Assembly (NCBI GenBank): GCA_018257865.1 | Contig: JAEUBA010000009.1 | Span: 248,001 to 312,000, forward strand | Source of the DNA: Stereocaulon alpinum | Lineage: Eukaryota; Ascomycota; Lecanoromycetes; Lecanorales; Stereocaulaceae | Length of the DNA stretch: 64,000 nt | Reading direction: 5' to 3' | Part shown: positions 31,897-43,013 of the stretch, piece by piece | Position numbering within the stretch: position 1 is the stretch's first letter | How the letters are laid out: each line of letters starts with the position of its first letter | Notes under the pieces: generated by a model | What the model was told of the DNA's origin: nothing | What the model saw: only the letters and a program-made list of their open reading frames with translations | Database searches by the model: none | Program-made: the position numbers and the translations under genes

Positions 31897-34800
31897 GATG
31901 CTCGCTATCACAAAGGTATTATTCGTCTTCGGACGCTCTGAAGCAGCCCCGGGTGAAGTCTAGCAAACTGAGCGCGTCATTCGGCGCGTCGCTTCTGGCT
32001 ACCTTATGCGGTTAGCGTAGACTGCTCTACCAAAGTCGCGCGTGGCAGAACAGCTCTGACAGTGCCTGATACCTCTTGTACATCAATTTATTATCCGAAC
32101 ACTGCGAGGACAGCACTTGCATCCTTCTTCATCTGGGCTGCAACCCAAAGAGATTTCCAATTGCGATTTAGTGTGACTAGGTGCTCATGTGTTCACTTTC
32201 GCCAGACTGAACTACACATATCTTTCGACCTCTTGCTACCATTATGCTTTCATCATCATCGTTTAGCTCCGACGATCATGTAAGAACAGCGTGTATTTCT
32301 ATGGTAGAAGAGGCCACTTAACTGCCCGTGCATTTGCATGAGCCGCAAGTCTTGCGTCTTTCACTGTTACATGTATCCATGTCTTGTTGCTTCCAATCTG
32401 GGTCGCAGATAGACTAACAAGTTGCCAGGTGTCATGCAGGCCTGATTGAGTTCTGCTGCTGGCTGGCCTGCGTACCACAGCATTTTCGCATTGGTCGATG
32501 TAAGTAGCCCTTGATATTTCCTATAGCATGCAGCCTTTGTGTAGGGCTTACATAAGTACATCCGGTGTCCGGCCTGAGAAGACGGCAGGTACGGTCTAGA
32601 TTTTGCACGCACTGGCGGTGGCTAAGCTGAGAAGGAGATTCCAGAGGGCAATATTGACATTCGCGAAATAACACATAAAGTCATCAAAGCCGCATTTCCT
32701 GTTGCTCAGCAATAAGGACGATCCAGAAAGACCGAGGAGTAGATGTCGTCTTTCCTCTACTGCCCTTGGAAGGCACTCATGGAAGGTTGGCCGTCCATCT
32801 TGAAGCAGCAATTGAAGCTCTGAGGCCTTATGACCAAGCTCATACCAGACTCGTGCTGCAGGTTTTGACTCTAAGCGGTATACAACATCTACGCTTTGGA
32901 AACGTTAAGGAGAATGTGGTTCGTTCAGGCGTCGGCTCGGCCTGTTGCGGCCTCCTCTGTGTGTAGGGTGTGCAAGGGTCTAGGAGCATACTGCGAAGGA
33001 ATTGCATGACTCTCTATGGTTGAACAGCTTATATGATCCTGATGCAAGGCTCTTTTGTAGGGGAGCAGCAGAGGAGCGCACTTTGGGTCGGCTCGATCAC
33101 TCGTATTGACGTTTCAATTTTACGTGGTTTAGCGAACTTCCACATCCGAGGCTTGAGAAGTGGTGACCTCCTCATTTAGACAGGCTTAGCACTTTCTGAT
33201 CTCGAATTACCCTGGGCCAACCCTCACCTCTCTTCGACCGTGTATAACTTGTGGCTATAAAGCGAACGATGGAGTTTGAATGTGAGGTGACGCCATGCAT
33301 CCTGTGTCCTTTACCGCAATGTAACAGAGTGGCAATCCAAGCTAAGGCTTCACTCAACATCGAATATAACTATGTTCAGTAGTACATCTTCAACCATGGA
33401 TCCACAGCATCAATGGAGTAGTCGCTAAATCCTACGTCTTTTGGGAGCTAGGCCAGCAGGCCTTCACGTTACAAACATAAACGTTCTAAGAATCACGCCC
33501 CCAAACGAGCCGCCTAAGCAAGCCACTAAAGCTCGACTAATACTTTGTTGGAACATCCCTACAGTAAGGCGGCTGCGGGTTCCCGGTCCGGGACGCTTCC
33601 GAGGTGACACGCAAATTCTCTATTCTCGACGTGGGATTCAACATCATCTTATGGAGGAATAGTATATCACATACACTCACAAAATCATGGCGCATTGGAG
33701 GCACTTAAAATCAGTTGAAAGTAGCAGTTCAAAGAAAGTACAGAGCGATGAGACTAAGGTGCTGTTTCTGTAATCAAAGTACTGATGCTTCGTTTTATCT
33801 TAGTCTTCGGCGAGGAATCCGACAGCCGTGAGCGGTGTTAGAAATTAGGATGGAGAGATTCGGGAGTCGGAGAAGGTTATGACGAGGGTGTTCGGACAGG
33901 ACTAGGGGCAAAGGCCCTAGGTATGACCGTCCGAGGCAGTCTTGTCACGTGACTTCACCTCCAGGTTTTTCACGCCCATTTCCCACGATATGCTTTTACT
34001 TAGAGGATCTTCGACTAACACGCCTGGTACTAGCGTCAGCCTCGTAACGAATCTGGATACTTCCAAAGAGCATTCGGTCTTCAGTACGCTCCGAAGATCG
34101 GGCCTCGTGTTTATTCCTTGATGTTCCGATTGGCTGTTTTCACGACATCACCTATCGCCACCACTTAAGGCCCGGAGGCCGTGGAGCATCCTCTACTCGA
34201 GGAAGTCATGGCTACTCACTGCTTGTGCCCTTCTTTACACATTGATTGGAAATCCTGCATGGCTTACAGGGTTCGTAACATTCGCGCGGAATTTCCGCAC
34301 GCCGTCATCGCAGAATGATCTGCCCCGAATAGGAAGCAAGAGTTGTACAGAGTGAGATGGACGTGCGTCATTTACTGGAGTTGACTCACATTGCCATTTT
34401 GCGGCTGAGAAGACTCACCGCCATTGCTGAAGCTTGCATAAAGCCTACCTACGGTAAATCAAGCATCCGATGCATCGAAGTCTGTCGAACATTTCCCACC
34501 AGCACGAAAACACATGATTGGCTGTTGTTCCTAGTAGAATGATGTCATGAATGGTAATTGGGCATTTCCATGTTCTTGTCGTGTTCGACCAGAACAGTCG
34601 CTTCATACTGGGAAGTGGCTTCTGTACGATATCTACAGGCTTCTAGTATGACATGAAAGTCGGAAGTGAAGTACCTGGAGCTCCACTTCTCTTTTCAGCA
34701 GCAAATATAAGATGGAGGTAAATTTAACGTTCCCATGCATTATTCCCGAGCATATGTGGGTCCTCGTCAGTCGCCGAACGTCCGTGCGACCCTCACTGAG

Positions 34801-35035
34801 CTGAGTCTTGCATACAACGTAAGCTTGGGGTCGACCGCTTTGAGTGCGCTTGTGGTAAGAGTAGGGTGCTCGCGTTCCAGTTCTTCGGTACGACGCTTTT
34901 GCCGCTAAGAATGGGAATACATATGTCCCCTTCTTCTCGTCGGGGTGTTAAAGAGACTCCATTTCCCCTCAATACTCGTCTAAATCCTCCCTTACTAGGG
35001 TCAAGATTCATCTCATCCGTCATAGCTCTATCATC
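31897..35035. other. Gene-poor interval, 3.1 kb
   Basis: Upstream regions of the disordered-protein gene (-) and the P450 gene (+) with only short interrupted frames between. No repeat, RNA gene or motif could be supported. Confidence 0.4.
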
Positions 35036-36830
35036 ATGTTTGCAGCAACATCCTTAGGCTCTATCCCTGTTGGGATCTGGCTACTATGTTTTGGTGCTCT
35101 AACCGTTGCTAGACTGTTCTACTTTCGATATAAGAAGGGGTTTTCTAAATATAATGGCCCTTTCTTTGCATCTTTTACCGACTTGTGGAGAATGTTTGAC
35201 GTGTATTCCAACCCTAACAGAGCTCCGATGCTCGACGTCCACGAGAAATATGGCGAAATTGTCCGCTTGGGGCCTAATTTTCTTTCTTTCGCCAAACCAG
35301 AAGCCATCAAGGACATCTACGGTGCGGGAAAAGCTTGGAGTAAAGTATGTGCTTAGTGAGATTCTGTCCGCTCTTCGCTGACTAATTCTAGTCCGGCTTC
35401 TACCCTGTTCAAGCGGCTGTTGCTAAAGGCCAATATGCTCATACACTCTTTTCTAGCGGCGATATCCCATGGCATGGCGCCCTCCGCAAGGCGATCAATC
35501 CTTCATTCACTGCCACCGCTTCGGTGGGCTATGAGTATCTCATTGATAAGACCATCAATGTTTATCTAGAACAATTAGATGCCAGATTTGCCAGTAAGCA
35601 GGGCCCCGAGGGTGTCATTGATTTATCGTGTTGGATGCTCTACTTTGGTCTCGATGTCATTGGCGAGTTAACGTATGGCTCGCGTCATGGATTTTTGGAG
35701 TCGGGCTCGGATGTTCACGGAATCATTGCCTACATTCAGGAATTCCTGGTTTACGGCTCTCTTGTAAGATTCTCATTGTCAAGCTCCACATGTGCCACTC
35801 TAATCTAAGAATACTAGGTGGGACAATGGTCCGTCGCCGACAAATTTCTTCGGCACAATCCTCTCCTCTTGTGGCTTGAGAGGAAAGGCCTGTTTCAAGG
35901 CAGCACCTTTCCTCTTGTACCATTGGTGGCCAAGAATATGCGAGAGCGAGTCAAATACTATCAAAAAACAGAAGAATCCGTGATCAAAGAACGCGAAGAT
36001 TTACTTGACAAGTTCCTCCACGCCAAAGAAAAGCATCCCCATGTCGTGACTGAGCGAGAAGTCTTGAGCCTAAGCCTGACGATGATACTTGCTGGAGCGG
36101 AAACAACGTTGGAATCCCTAATCTACCCTTGCCTCAAAGCATGTCATCGCTAACACATGCATTCTATATCCACAGGTCTATAACCCTAACAGCACTTTTC
36201 TACTACCTGCTCAAAAACCCGGCCTGCTATGCCAAACTCCAACACGAACTCACCACCCTCCTCCCTGCCCGCGATCCCACCTCTCTAGAATGTGATGTCG
36301 ACTTCAGCCAAGCCCAAAAGCTTCCTTACATGCATGCCTGCATCCAAGAAAACTTCCGCATGCACCCCGCCTCCGCTATCCTCCTCGAGCGCGTCGTGCC
36401 TGCTGGTGGCGCCAATATTGGCGGTGAGCAAATTCCAGGTGGCACAGTGGTAGGCGTCGCTTCATGGGCCGTGCATCGCAACAAGGCGGTCTTTGGAGAA
36501 GATGTGAAGACTTTCCGGCCGGAGAGATGGTTGGAAGCTAGCGAAGGGCAGGTGCGCTTGATGGAGAAGACGATGCTTCACTTTGGGCAGGGAAATCATA
36601 TGTGTCTTGGGAAGAACATTAGCGCGAGAGAGATTTACAAGTTGGTGCCGAGTTTGTTAAGGACCTTCAAGGTAAGTTCTGATGTCTATGTTTCAGCTTT
36701 CTGTATTCGTGCTAACGTGTCATCATGGCAGATGACACTGGCGGAGCCGGAGAAAGACTGGACCTTGGTCACTGGAATCAATGTGAAGCCGCATGATGTC
36801 AATGTGCGCATTGAACGGATCAAAGGGTAG
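35036..36830 (+). CDS. Cytochrome P450 monooxygenase, 5 exons
   Basis: Microsomal haem-thiolate monooxygenase resembling the pisatin-demethylase-like P450s of filamentous fungi. Exons 35036-35344, 35392-35763, 35818-36107, 36176-36671 and 36732-36830 total 1566 nt and 521 residues, a normal length. Residues about 10-30 are a membrane anchor. Hallmarks: I-helix AGAETT at 319-324, K-helix ENFR at 382-385, PERW at 439-442 and haem loop FGQGNHMCLG at 460-469 with Cys467. Phases agree at all four introns; intron 3 has a weaker GTTGGA donor. Intron 4 is 60 nt with no stop, so unspliced RNA would stay in frame. No biosynthetic backbone gene lies nearby, so the substrate is unknown. Detoxification is as likely as a biosynthetic role. 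Confidence 0.92.
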
Positions 36831-39741
36831 GCTCGGGATACATCATGATATATAGCACATAGCCGTAAGACATTGTGGTGAGAGCCGACTACGGTTTGTT
36901 TTGAAGTTGGTAAGTTGATGAACATAGCCCACAATGACGAGAGTCTGCGTGGGTACGGATATATGAATGTTCGATCCACATATCTGCTTCATGGCCCTAA
37001 TCTATAGTATAGAGCGAAACAATCTTTAGCATACCACAAGTACATAGATCAAACTCAGAGCGAGAACCATACCACCTCCGACTCGGTTAGAGTCTTACAT
37101 TGTGTACAAATATCAGCATCAGAGCAAAGACTGTGTCACTTTCCGCTCAATTAGCCAAACAATACAGCAATTAGCTCACTCGTCAAAGCTGGCATTGCGT
37201 AAGCCGCTGCTTAAGCTAACTCAACAACGTTCGAAATCAGGCTCACTATCTCGGATCTCGTCGTCATATTCTGAACGCCAGATCCAACTTTGACTCATCA
37301 GCTCACGATACGGCGCAGTCATACTTGCATTCTCGGTATGTATGTCAGCTACCCCAGGTCAAAGACCGAAACCTAAACTGTCGGAGCGGAGAACTTGTCA
37401 GAGCGATCAGTAATAGAGGTGAAGATTTGTCGCCCTGCTACGTGACCGAGATCCGACTGGCTTACATCTACTTCGAGACGCCAATTTTTTCAAGCGACGT
37501 GAGACTAATGTCAAGCATTCAGTGACCGGTCCTCTACTCACGTTCACCATCTATTGGTCGACGTCAGCCCTACAGACGAAGCTAAATTCGTCGATCCATG
37601 CTCAAACTCATAACAGTGCAATCTGCTCATCGATACCCTCTACCTTCTTTACCTCCTGCTCTAGCATTAGATATATGATACACAAGAAGAACGAGCAATT
37701 GCTGAACACCAGCCGAAGGCGTAATGCTGAACCGGATAACCTGTAGATAAAAGGTTCCGAACGATAATATTCGAGTCTTGGAATCCGATCCCAGCCAAGT
37801 GAAATAAGCGTTTGATTTGACAGAACGAGCCCTATGAGGAGCAACAGTAGAGAGGCGAGGGCAATTGGAACCTTCACTAGCGTACATGACGAGGCTCGGG
37901 TTCATATCCGATGTCCATGAGTCTAGTAATGTTATTGGAAGACACCAATTTTCGATTGAGAAGGAGTGTCGCGTGATTTGTGACCATGGCTAAGACCGGA
38001 ATCACCTGGCATTAGCGGGACAGGTTGTTGGTCGGCTCGGCAGGGAATCCTGACGGACCGGAAAGATTTCGGGTTTTTGGGGTAAGTGTCTTAGTATCAC
38101 CGTCACACTGAGTCGCCACATTAAACGCCAATTCCCTACGAAAAAGATCGCGCAATACATAAGCCGCATGATGCCATACACAGTCCGATCTACAATTGGT
38201 CCCTTACGCAGTAATAGAACAGCCACTGTGGGACTTCTGCTGACGCTTTCACGAGTCAGGATATTCCATGTCGGGACGGGAGACTTGTCAAATTCATGCA
38301 ACGAGCAGATCCAATCGGCTTCTCCGCTCCATAGGATGTCAGATGAAGTGGGCAATAAGCTTATTCTGCAATGATAGGTACAAGAACGTTACAAGATCCT
38401 AGGGGTACGACACCCTAAAACGCCACCAACTTAAGGTAGGCGCTGGCAGCCGGGAGATCTACCCGAGCTTCAGGCGCTCCGCCCCCAAGCTTAGGACCGC
38501 TAGGTGCAACAGTGCGCACCTTGAACCGTAAACCTCAGTAAAGCGGCTTGATACTCTAAACATTTATCCACTACGCAAATGGCGGAGTGCACTTGCACTT
38601 GGGTACGGCTTCGAAACACCAGCTTTGGCTGTGACCGGTCATCGATGATGTCGGTGATCCAACAATGTAAGGTACTGTACTAGCTGCAGTGTGTCAGCTC
38701 GGATCCTTCGCTCCTTCAGGATCATTACGAGCCACACCGCCGGCTTAGCCATCATTCTGGCTTCAGAACCTCTACATGGCTCAGCTGCGCTCGCGTGAGG
38801 TTCAAACCTGACGCCATCCAAAAAACTTCCATCATTTGCATATGCTTCGTTCTCCAAACTGACCAATTACGAAAGTCGTGCATTAGTCCAGCGATCATCG
38901 CCTAGCTGGGTTCATTTTCTCTCATCATTTTAGAACCTTCTCAAATCACCTCGTCCTCATCAACAGAGGCTTCTTGTCTAGTACGTTTACTTACATTACA
39001 GAGTGTTCCGTCATCAACAACGATACGTAGTCCCCGATACGACATTCCAATCGAACGTATGAGTTGCAGCTTTATCAGCCTTTTGGAGCATGTCCCGAAC
39101 GTCACATAGTCGAATTACATCTCTGGATCACATTTCTATTCATATAGGCGTTTAAGAGGAACATTTCACAGGAATGAACTACCGGCAAAACATGCCCTTG
39201 TATTGTCCGTTTCAGCCGCAAATACATATTAGAGCGCCATCTGTGACCTTCCTTGTCAAGGGGCCCATAGAGTCAGGAACCACGCCAACAGGGTATAGTC
39301 GAGATGGACGTTTTGCATAAAATTTTGGCCTCGAATTGCGCCATGATCGGCTGACTAAGCCTAGGCGCGTAGCCGCTGACCAATGGCGCTGGAGGTTTAA
39401 CCGCCAAGAAACATTGCCCCCTCCGTTTTCACAATCCTCCGCTTCTCTCATGATATTTCAAGATACTTTGAGGCGGAATAGCCAATCATGAAATCCTCTC
39501 TTGGCGTTGACAGCGGCGTATCGCGTTTCAACCCTCGGCTGTGCTTGGCTGTGCTGTTCTGGGGACTGAGCGTTTCAGTATACATCCCAATGACTCGCCC
39601 ATTATGGGCTTGAATCCTGTATTTGTTCCTGTGTCTTGAAGCAACTGCAAGTCTTTACAGAAAGCTGGCTTTCCATTTCTGTGATGTGAGTGTTTCTGAT
39701 TCGCATCTTCCTTAACCCCCTACTACTACAAATCGAACAAC
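36831..39741. other. Gene-poor interval with coding-like minus-strand pieces
   Basis: Between about 37240 and 38866 the minus strand carries several stop-free pieces without ATG starts: 38866-38642, 38374-38002 preceded by an ATTGCAG acceptor-like site, 37877-37608 with a hydrophobic run, and a short end near 37240-37350. They could be exons of an unassembled gene or a relic. I could not join them in phase. Confidence 0.3.
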
Positions 39742-40428
39742 ATGTTCTCATCACGCTCATTACCTACGACGTCATTGATACCGTACATTTGTTCCCTTTT
39801 ACCACTCGTGTCGTTGCAAAGTCTTTCATTACGAAGCTCATCGCCATACAATTTCACATACCCACCTTACTCCGCAGAGTCTGTTCAGCTCGTTTCCTAT
39901 AAAGACACAATAATAACGACCTGGACACCTTTACCACAAAACCAAACAACAACACTACAGTTACAATGCTGGAAACGTAACACCACAGCCAGTACAAATT
40001 GTATGTCCTCTCTTTGCCCCTCTCTATTCCTCGTCCAAACCATGGAACGATCGGAGTCGCTAACGACGGTAGGGCTTGGCACATCACCCGACTATACAAA
40101 GAATATCACGACAATCCGCCCATACAGCCCCAACCAATTTAACGTCTCCTTGACGTTTTACAGAGCATATAATCCATGCCGCTTTGTGCTTTACGACACC
40201 TTCATTGGGCCCGAAGTAGGAAGCGGCGGCGAGGTCGATAGTGGCGCTTTCTCGATTGATGTAACTTCTCCTGGTGTTGGACAGGTGTGGTCGCTCAACC
40301 ACACGGCGCCGATGGGTACCGTTGTGGCTACCATGAGGGGGAACAGTGCTCCAGACAGATTCTCGAGTGGCGTCTATTGGCGTATGATCAGCGCGGGCGC
40401 TGTAACGATAGCGATGCTGATGCTGTAA
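39742..40428 (+). CDS. Probable secreted GPI-anchored glycoprotein, 2 exons
   Basis: Exons 39742-40000 and 40073-40428 give 204 residues. The 72-nt intron (GTATGT...GCTAACGAC...GGTAG) is a multiple of three without a stop, so it is hidden in one long frame; splicing joins TN to WLGTSPDY. The N-terminus contains a long hydrophobic signal region. The body has several N-glycosylation sequons (NFT, NQT, NTT, NIT, NVS, NHT), and the end is a short hydrophobic tail (ISAGAVTIAMLML) with no charged residue after it, as in GPI-anchor signals. Fungal surface proteins of this layout are common. No domain recognised; function unknown. The initiating ATG may lie within a longer signal. Confidence 0.6.
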   Translation: MFSSRSLPTTSLIPYICSLLPLVSLQSLSLRSSSPYNFTYPPYSAESVQLVSYKDTIITTWTPLPQNQTTTLQLQCWKRNTTASTNCMSSLCPSLFLVQTMERSESLTTVGLGTSPDYTKNITTIRPYSPNQFNVSLTFYRAYNPCRFVLYDTFIGPEVGSGGEVDSGAFSIDVTSPGVGQVWSLNHTAPMGTVVATMRGNSAPDRFSSGVYWRMISAGAVTIAMLML

Positions 40429-41500
40429 GAGACATCAAACGGCAACATTGTACATAACGAAAGCATTGGGATGGAACGCGCCCCATAGAGGCAAAAAGAT
40501 TACACAACCCATAGCAATCAACTAATCATACTTGATCTTCCCAACTACTCTCTCATCCAGATACCCTCTCCTACCCAATACTAGAACGTTGCCGAGCAGC
40601 GCTGCTCTCTGAAATGGTATGTTCACAGCCATCCACCTCGATGATAGCTACGCGTCACTTTGTTTTCATCAACCCTTCCAAAATCGTCTCCTCTGCCGTT
40701 ATGCACTTCTCACTCCGCCGGGTCAGTAATCGATCTTCTCACCGCTACTCTAGAATTAGGTTTCATCGACTGGACCCCTGTGTGCAATTTCACCGCTCAA
40801 TAGGCCATACCACCAAGTCTCGCGCGTCGCCCGAAAGTACCCCGCCCCCCCCCCCCCCCCCCCCCCCCCCGCCCCCCGAGAAAGCCCCTAGAACTCAAGA
40901 AAACATCTCTTCATTTCCTAGGGGCTACCGTACGCGTTACCAAGACGCCCATTCACCAAGCTAGTCTCCCATCCAGCGTACCGGGCAGAGAAAGTTTCCA
41001 GCGGCTCCGGAGCTAAGGTTCGCCTAAAACACTGTACCCCGAAGATGTGAACAGTCTTGATTTAGCTATCTGTAAGCTTCGTTTTCCGAGGCGGGGTTTG
41101 CGTGTAGAGGGTACGTGCTTGTTGAGGGGTTGTGTTTGGTGGAGGGGGTTGTGGTAGCTGGCGGGGTTTGTGGGGTGTTTGGATTTGTGGGGTGATGTTG
41201 TGTGGATTGGAGTCTGTTGTGGGTAGGTGGGTAGGGACCTGGGGACGTGGAGTGCTGTGATGGGGGTTTAGGGTTGATTGTTTTTTGGTGAGAGGGTTGG
41301 TGTGATATTGTTGGATTATTTTATGTTTTGGATTTAGGGTTTTTATAGATGGTTAATGCTTCTAGCTATTATGTGAGATAGTACCAGAGACATGCTCGCA
41401 AGAGGGACAGGTTTTAGAGTTCAACGCATGAGATGATGTAGGAAAGCTCTCCAGGTAATAACTAAGATTGCTGTCAGCTTGCTGATATTCCAAGTGTAGG
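40429..41500. other. Intergenic with poly-C tract and strand-biased stretch
   Basis: Contains the C26 run at 40845-40870 and, at about 41080-41350, a strongly G/T-rich plus strand. The minus strand of the latter is open for about 95 codons (Pro/Thr/Gln-rich, ending LYTQTPPRKTKLTDS) but lacks a start codon. This is probably a composition effect or an untranslated region. Confidence 0.4.
40845..40870. repeat. 26-base poly-C homopolymer
   Basis: Twenty-six consecutive C, flanked by CCCG on the left and GCCCCCC on the right. Length in the read may be inexact because homopolymers are error-prone. Confidence 0.9.
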
Positions 41501-42082
41501 TCAACATGGCTTCGGCTTATGATCACCACTCCAAGTCCTCGCACAGGCTCGAGTGATGATCGGCACCCCAGCCCCGGAGAATTTCCACTCAGTAGCCTCG
41601 GCCGGCAAAAGATCCCCCAGGATCTCCTCGCAGACATGAGACATGGTCACTGGATCGCAGTGTTCCATGAGCTTCTCGTGGTCCTTATCGAGTCGAGAGA
41701 GCGCGACTTGGCGAGCCAGGCCCCGAGCCTCGAGATGGTTGGCCAAGGCAGTCAAGAAATGGTTGTCGAGGCTCAAGTGCTTGCCGTGTCCGTACTCGAA
41801 GGCTTGGAAGTTGTCTCCATTCCAGAGGAAGGAGTCGCCTGTTGCGGAGGCGTTGGTGGTGGTCTTGGAAGGTGCACAGGTTAGGCCTGAGTTGAGCATG
41901 ATGGTGTCTTGACCTAGGATAAAATGCTTGTGAAGGAGGGCTACTCCGACGGTTTGTTCGACCCCGTACGAGACGAACAAGCTACCAAGAGCACGAAGTG
42001 TTGCATCGTCGAGCGAGGTTTGCTCCTCGATCATTGGTAGTGCATTGTAGGTTGGAGCGGAGATGAATTCTGAAGAAAGCAT
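41501..42082 (-). CDS. Hypothetical protein, 193 residues
   Basis: Single-exon frame from ATG 42082. There is no signal peptide or membrane segment. It is a compact globular-looking protein with the segment VGVALLHKHFIL in the first third, a WNGDNFQAFEYG loop, and three cysteines in the last third. I do not recognise a named family, though ALLHKHF-containing proteins of unknown function occur in filamentous fungi. It is divergent from the small gene at 42301 across 218 bp, so the two may share a promoter. Confidence 0.62.
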   Translation of the reverse strand: MLSSEFISAPTYNALPMIEEQTSLDDATLRALGSLFVSYGVEQTVGVALLHKHFILGQDTIMLNSGLTCAPSKTTTNASATGDSFLWNGDNFQAFEYGHGKHLSLDNHFLTALANHLEARGLARQVALSRLDKDHEKLMEHCDPVTMSHVCEEILGDLLPAEATEWKFSGAGVPIITRACARTWSGDHKPKPC

Positions 42083-42300
42083 TGTGAGAGAAGTATCTGT
42101 AGTTATTTGGGTAGGTTTGAATGGTTGTTAAGATGGGTTAGGTTGGGTGTGGAGGATGTGATGAGGAAAGAAAGAAAGAGAAGTTGAGAGAGAGGAGAGC
42201 TTGGGCTTTCAACTACTCACCATGGAGCTTGCACGCTCCAGCTGATATCACAAGAGTTCCACAACTCCGTCATCCATACCTTCCCACAACCTGATACATA

Positions 42301-42717
42301 ATGGTCAAAGGACCTGGCAAGAAGCAGTCAGCCCAATGCACCACCTCAGTGAGTACGGTTGTAGTCTCACAAGTCCCCATCTGTATCTCTTGATGATTGC
42401 TACAAATTGACTTGAGCTCTTGTGACAGATTGGGGCAAAGCTCATCCACCCCTCTGGGTTAGTCAAGTTTCACAGCATCAACGATGAGAGCATTATGAGG
42501 GCATACATCGATGAGATGAGGTCTTGTGGCTTGAGGAAGGTAGGTGACGATCTTTGTCAGTGCCACTTGACTTGCAGAACGTACTACCAACGTCATACTA
42601 CAGCAGGGTGGCAAGACCTATATGCCTGCAAGATATTATGACAATAACCAATGCTCTATGAAGCACGAGCGTGGACTTGTCAGCGCCGTGAGATGCGGAT
42701 GTATCAGTGCCAGCTGA
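42301..42717 (+). CDS. Small three-exon gene, about 90-residue cysteine-containing protein
   Basis: Assembled here; every exon is too short to stand out alone. Exons are 42301-42348 (ATG with G at +4), 42429-42539 and 42604-42717 (TGA). Donors are GTGAGT and GTAGGT, acceptors GTGACAG and CTACAG. All junctions are phase 0 and the sum is 273 nt. The acceptor of intron 2 is a CAGCAG doublet, so one Gln can be included or skipped. The protein starts MVKGPGKKQSAQC, has a central helical part (INDESIMRAYIDEMR), a GGKTYMPARYYD segment and four cysteines in the rest (CG, QC, RCGC). No signal peptide. No family recognised. Transcript data are needed to confirm it. Confidence 0.42.
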
Positions 42718-43013
42718 CATGTACCGACTCGACTGTGTTCATGACAGCTGGCGATCTGCTTTGGAGATTGCCACTTGCAGCAGCAACTTGGAAAAAATCT
42801 GAGGAATCCTTGATTTGAGACTTTTGAAGGGCAATAGCTTGCTGGACCTGAGGACTGTGATGGTTTTGGCTGCTGGGGATGTATTGCTAGCTCACATCGA
42901 TCTGGAGTCCGGTATGAAGACGGCTGATTAAGCATGAGGTTGTGCATGAATGGAATAGTAAAACACGCGCTCATGTGTAACCTGTGCATGCTACCTACGA
43001 GCGCAAATGTAGC

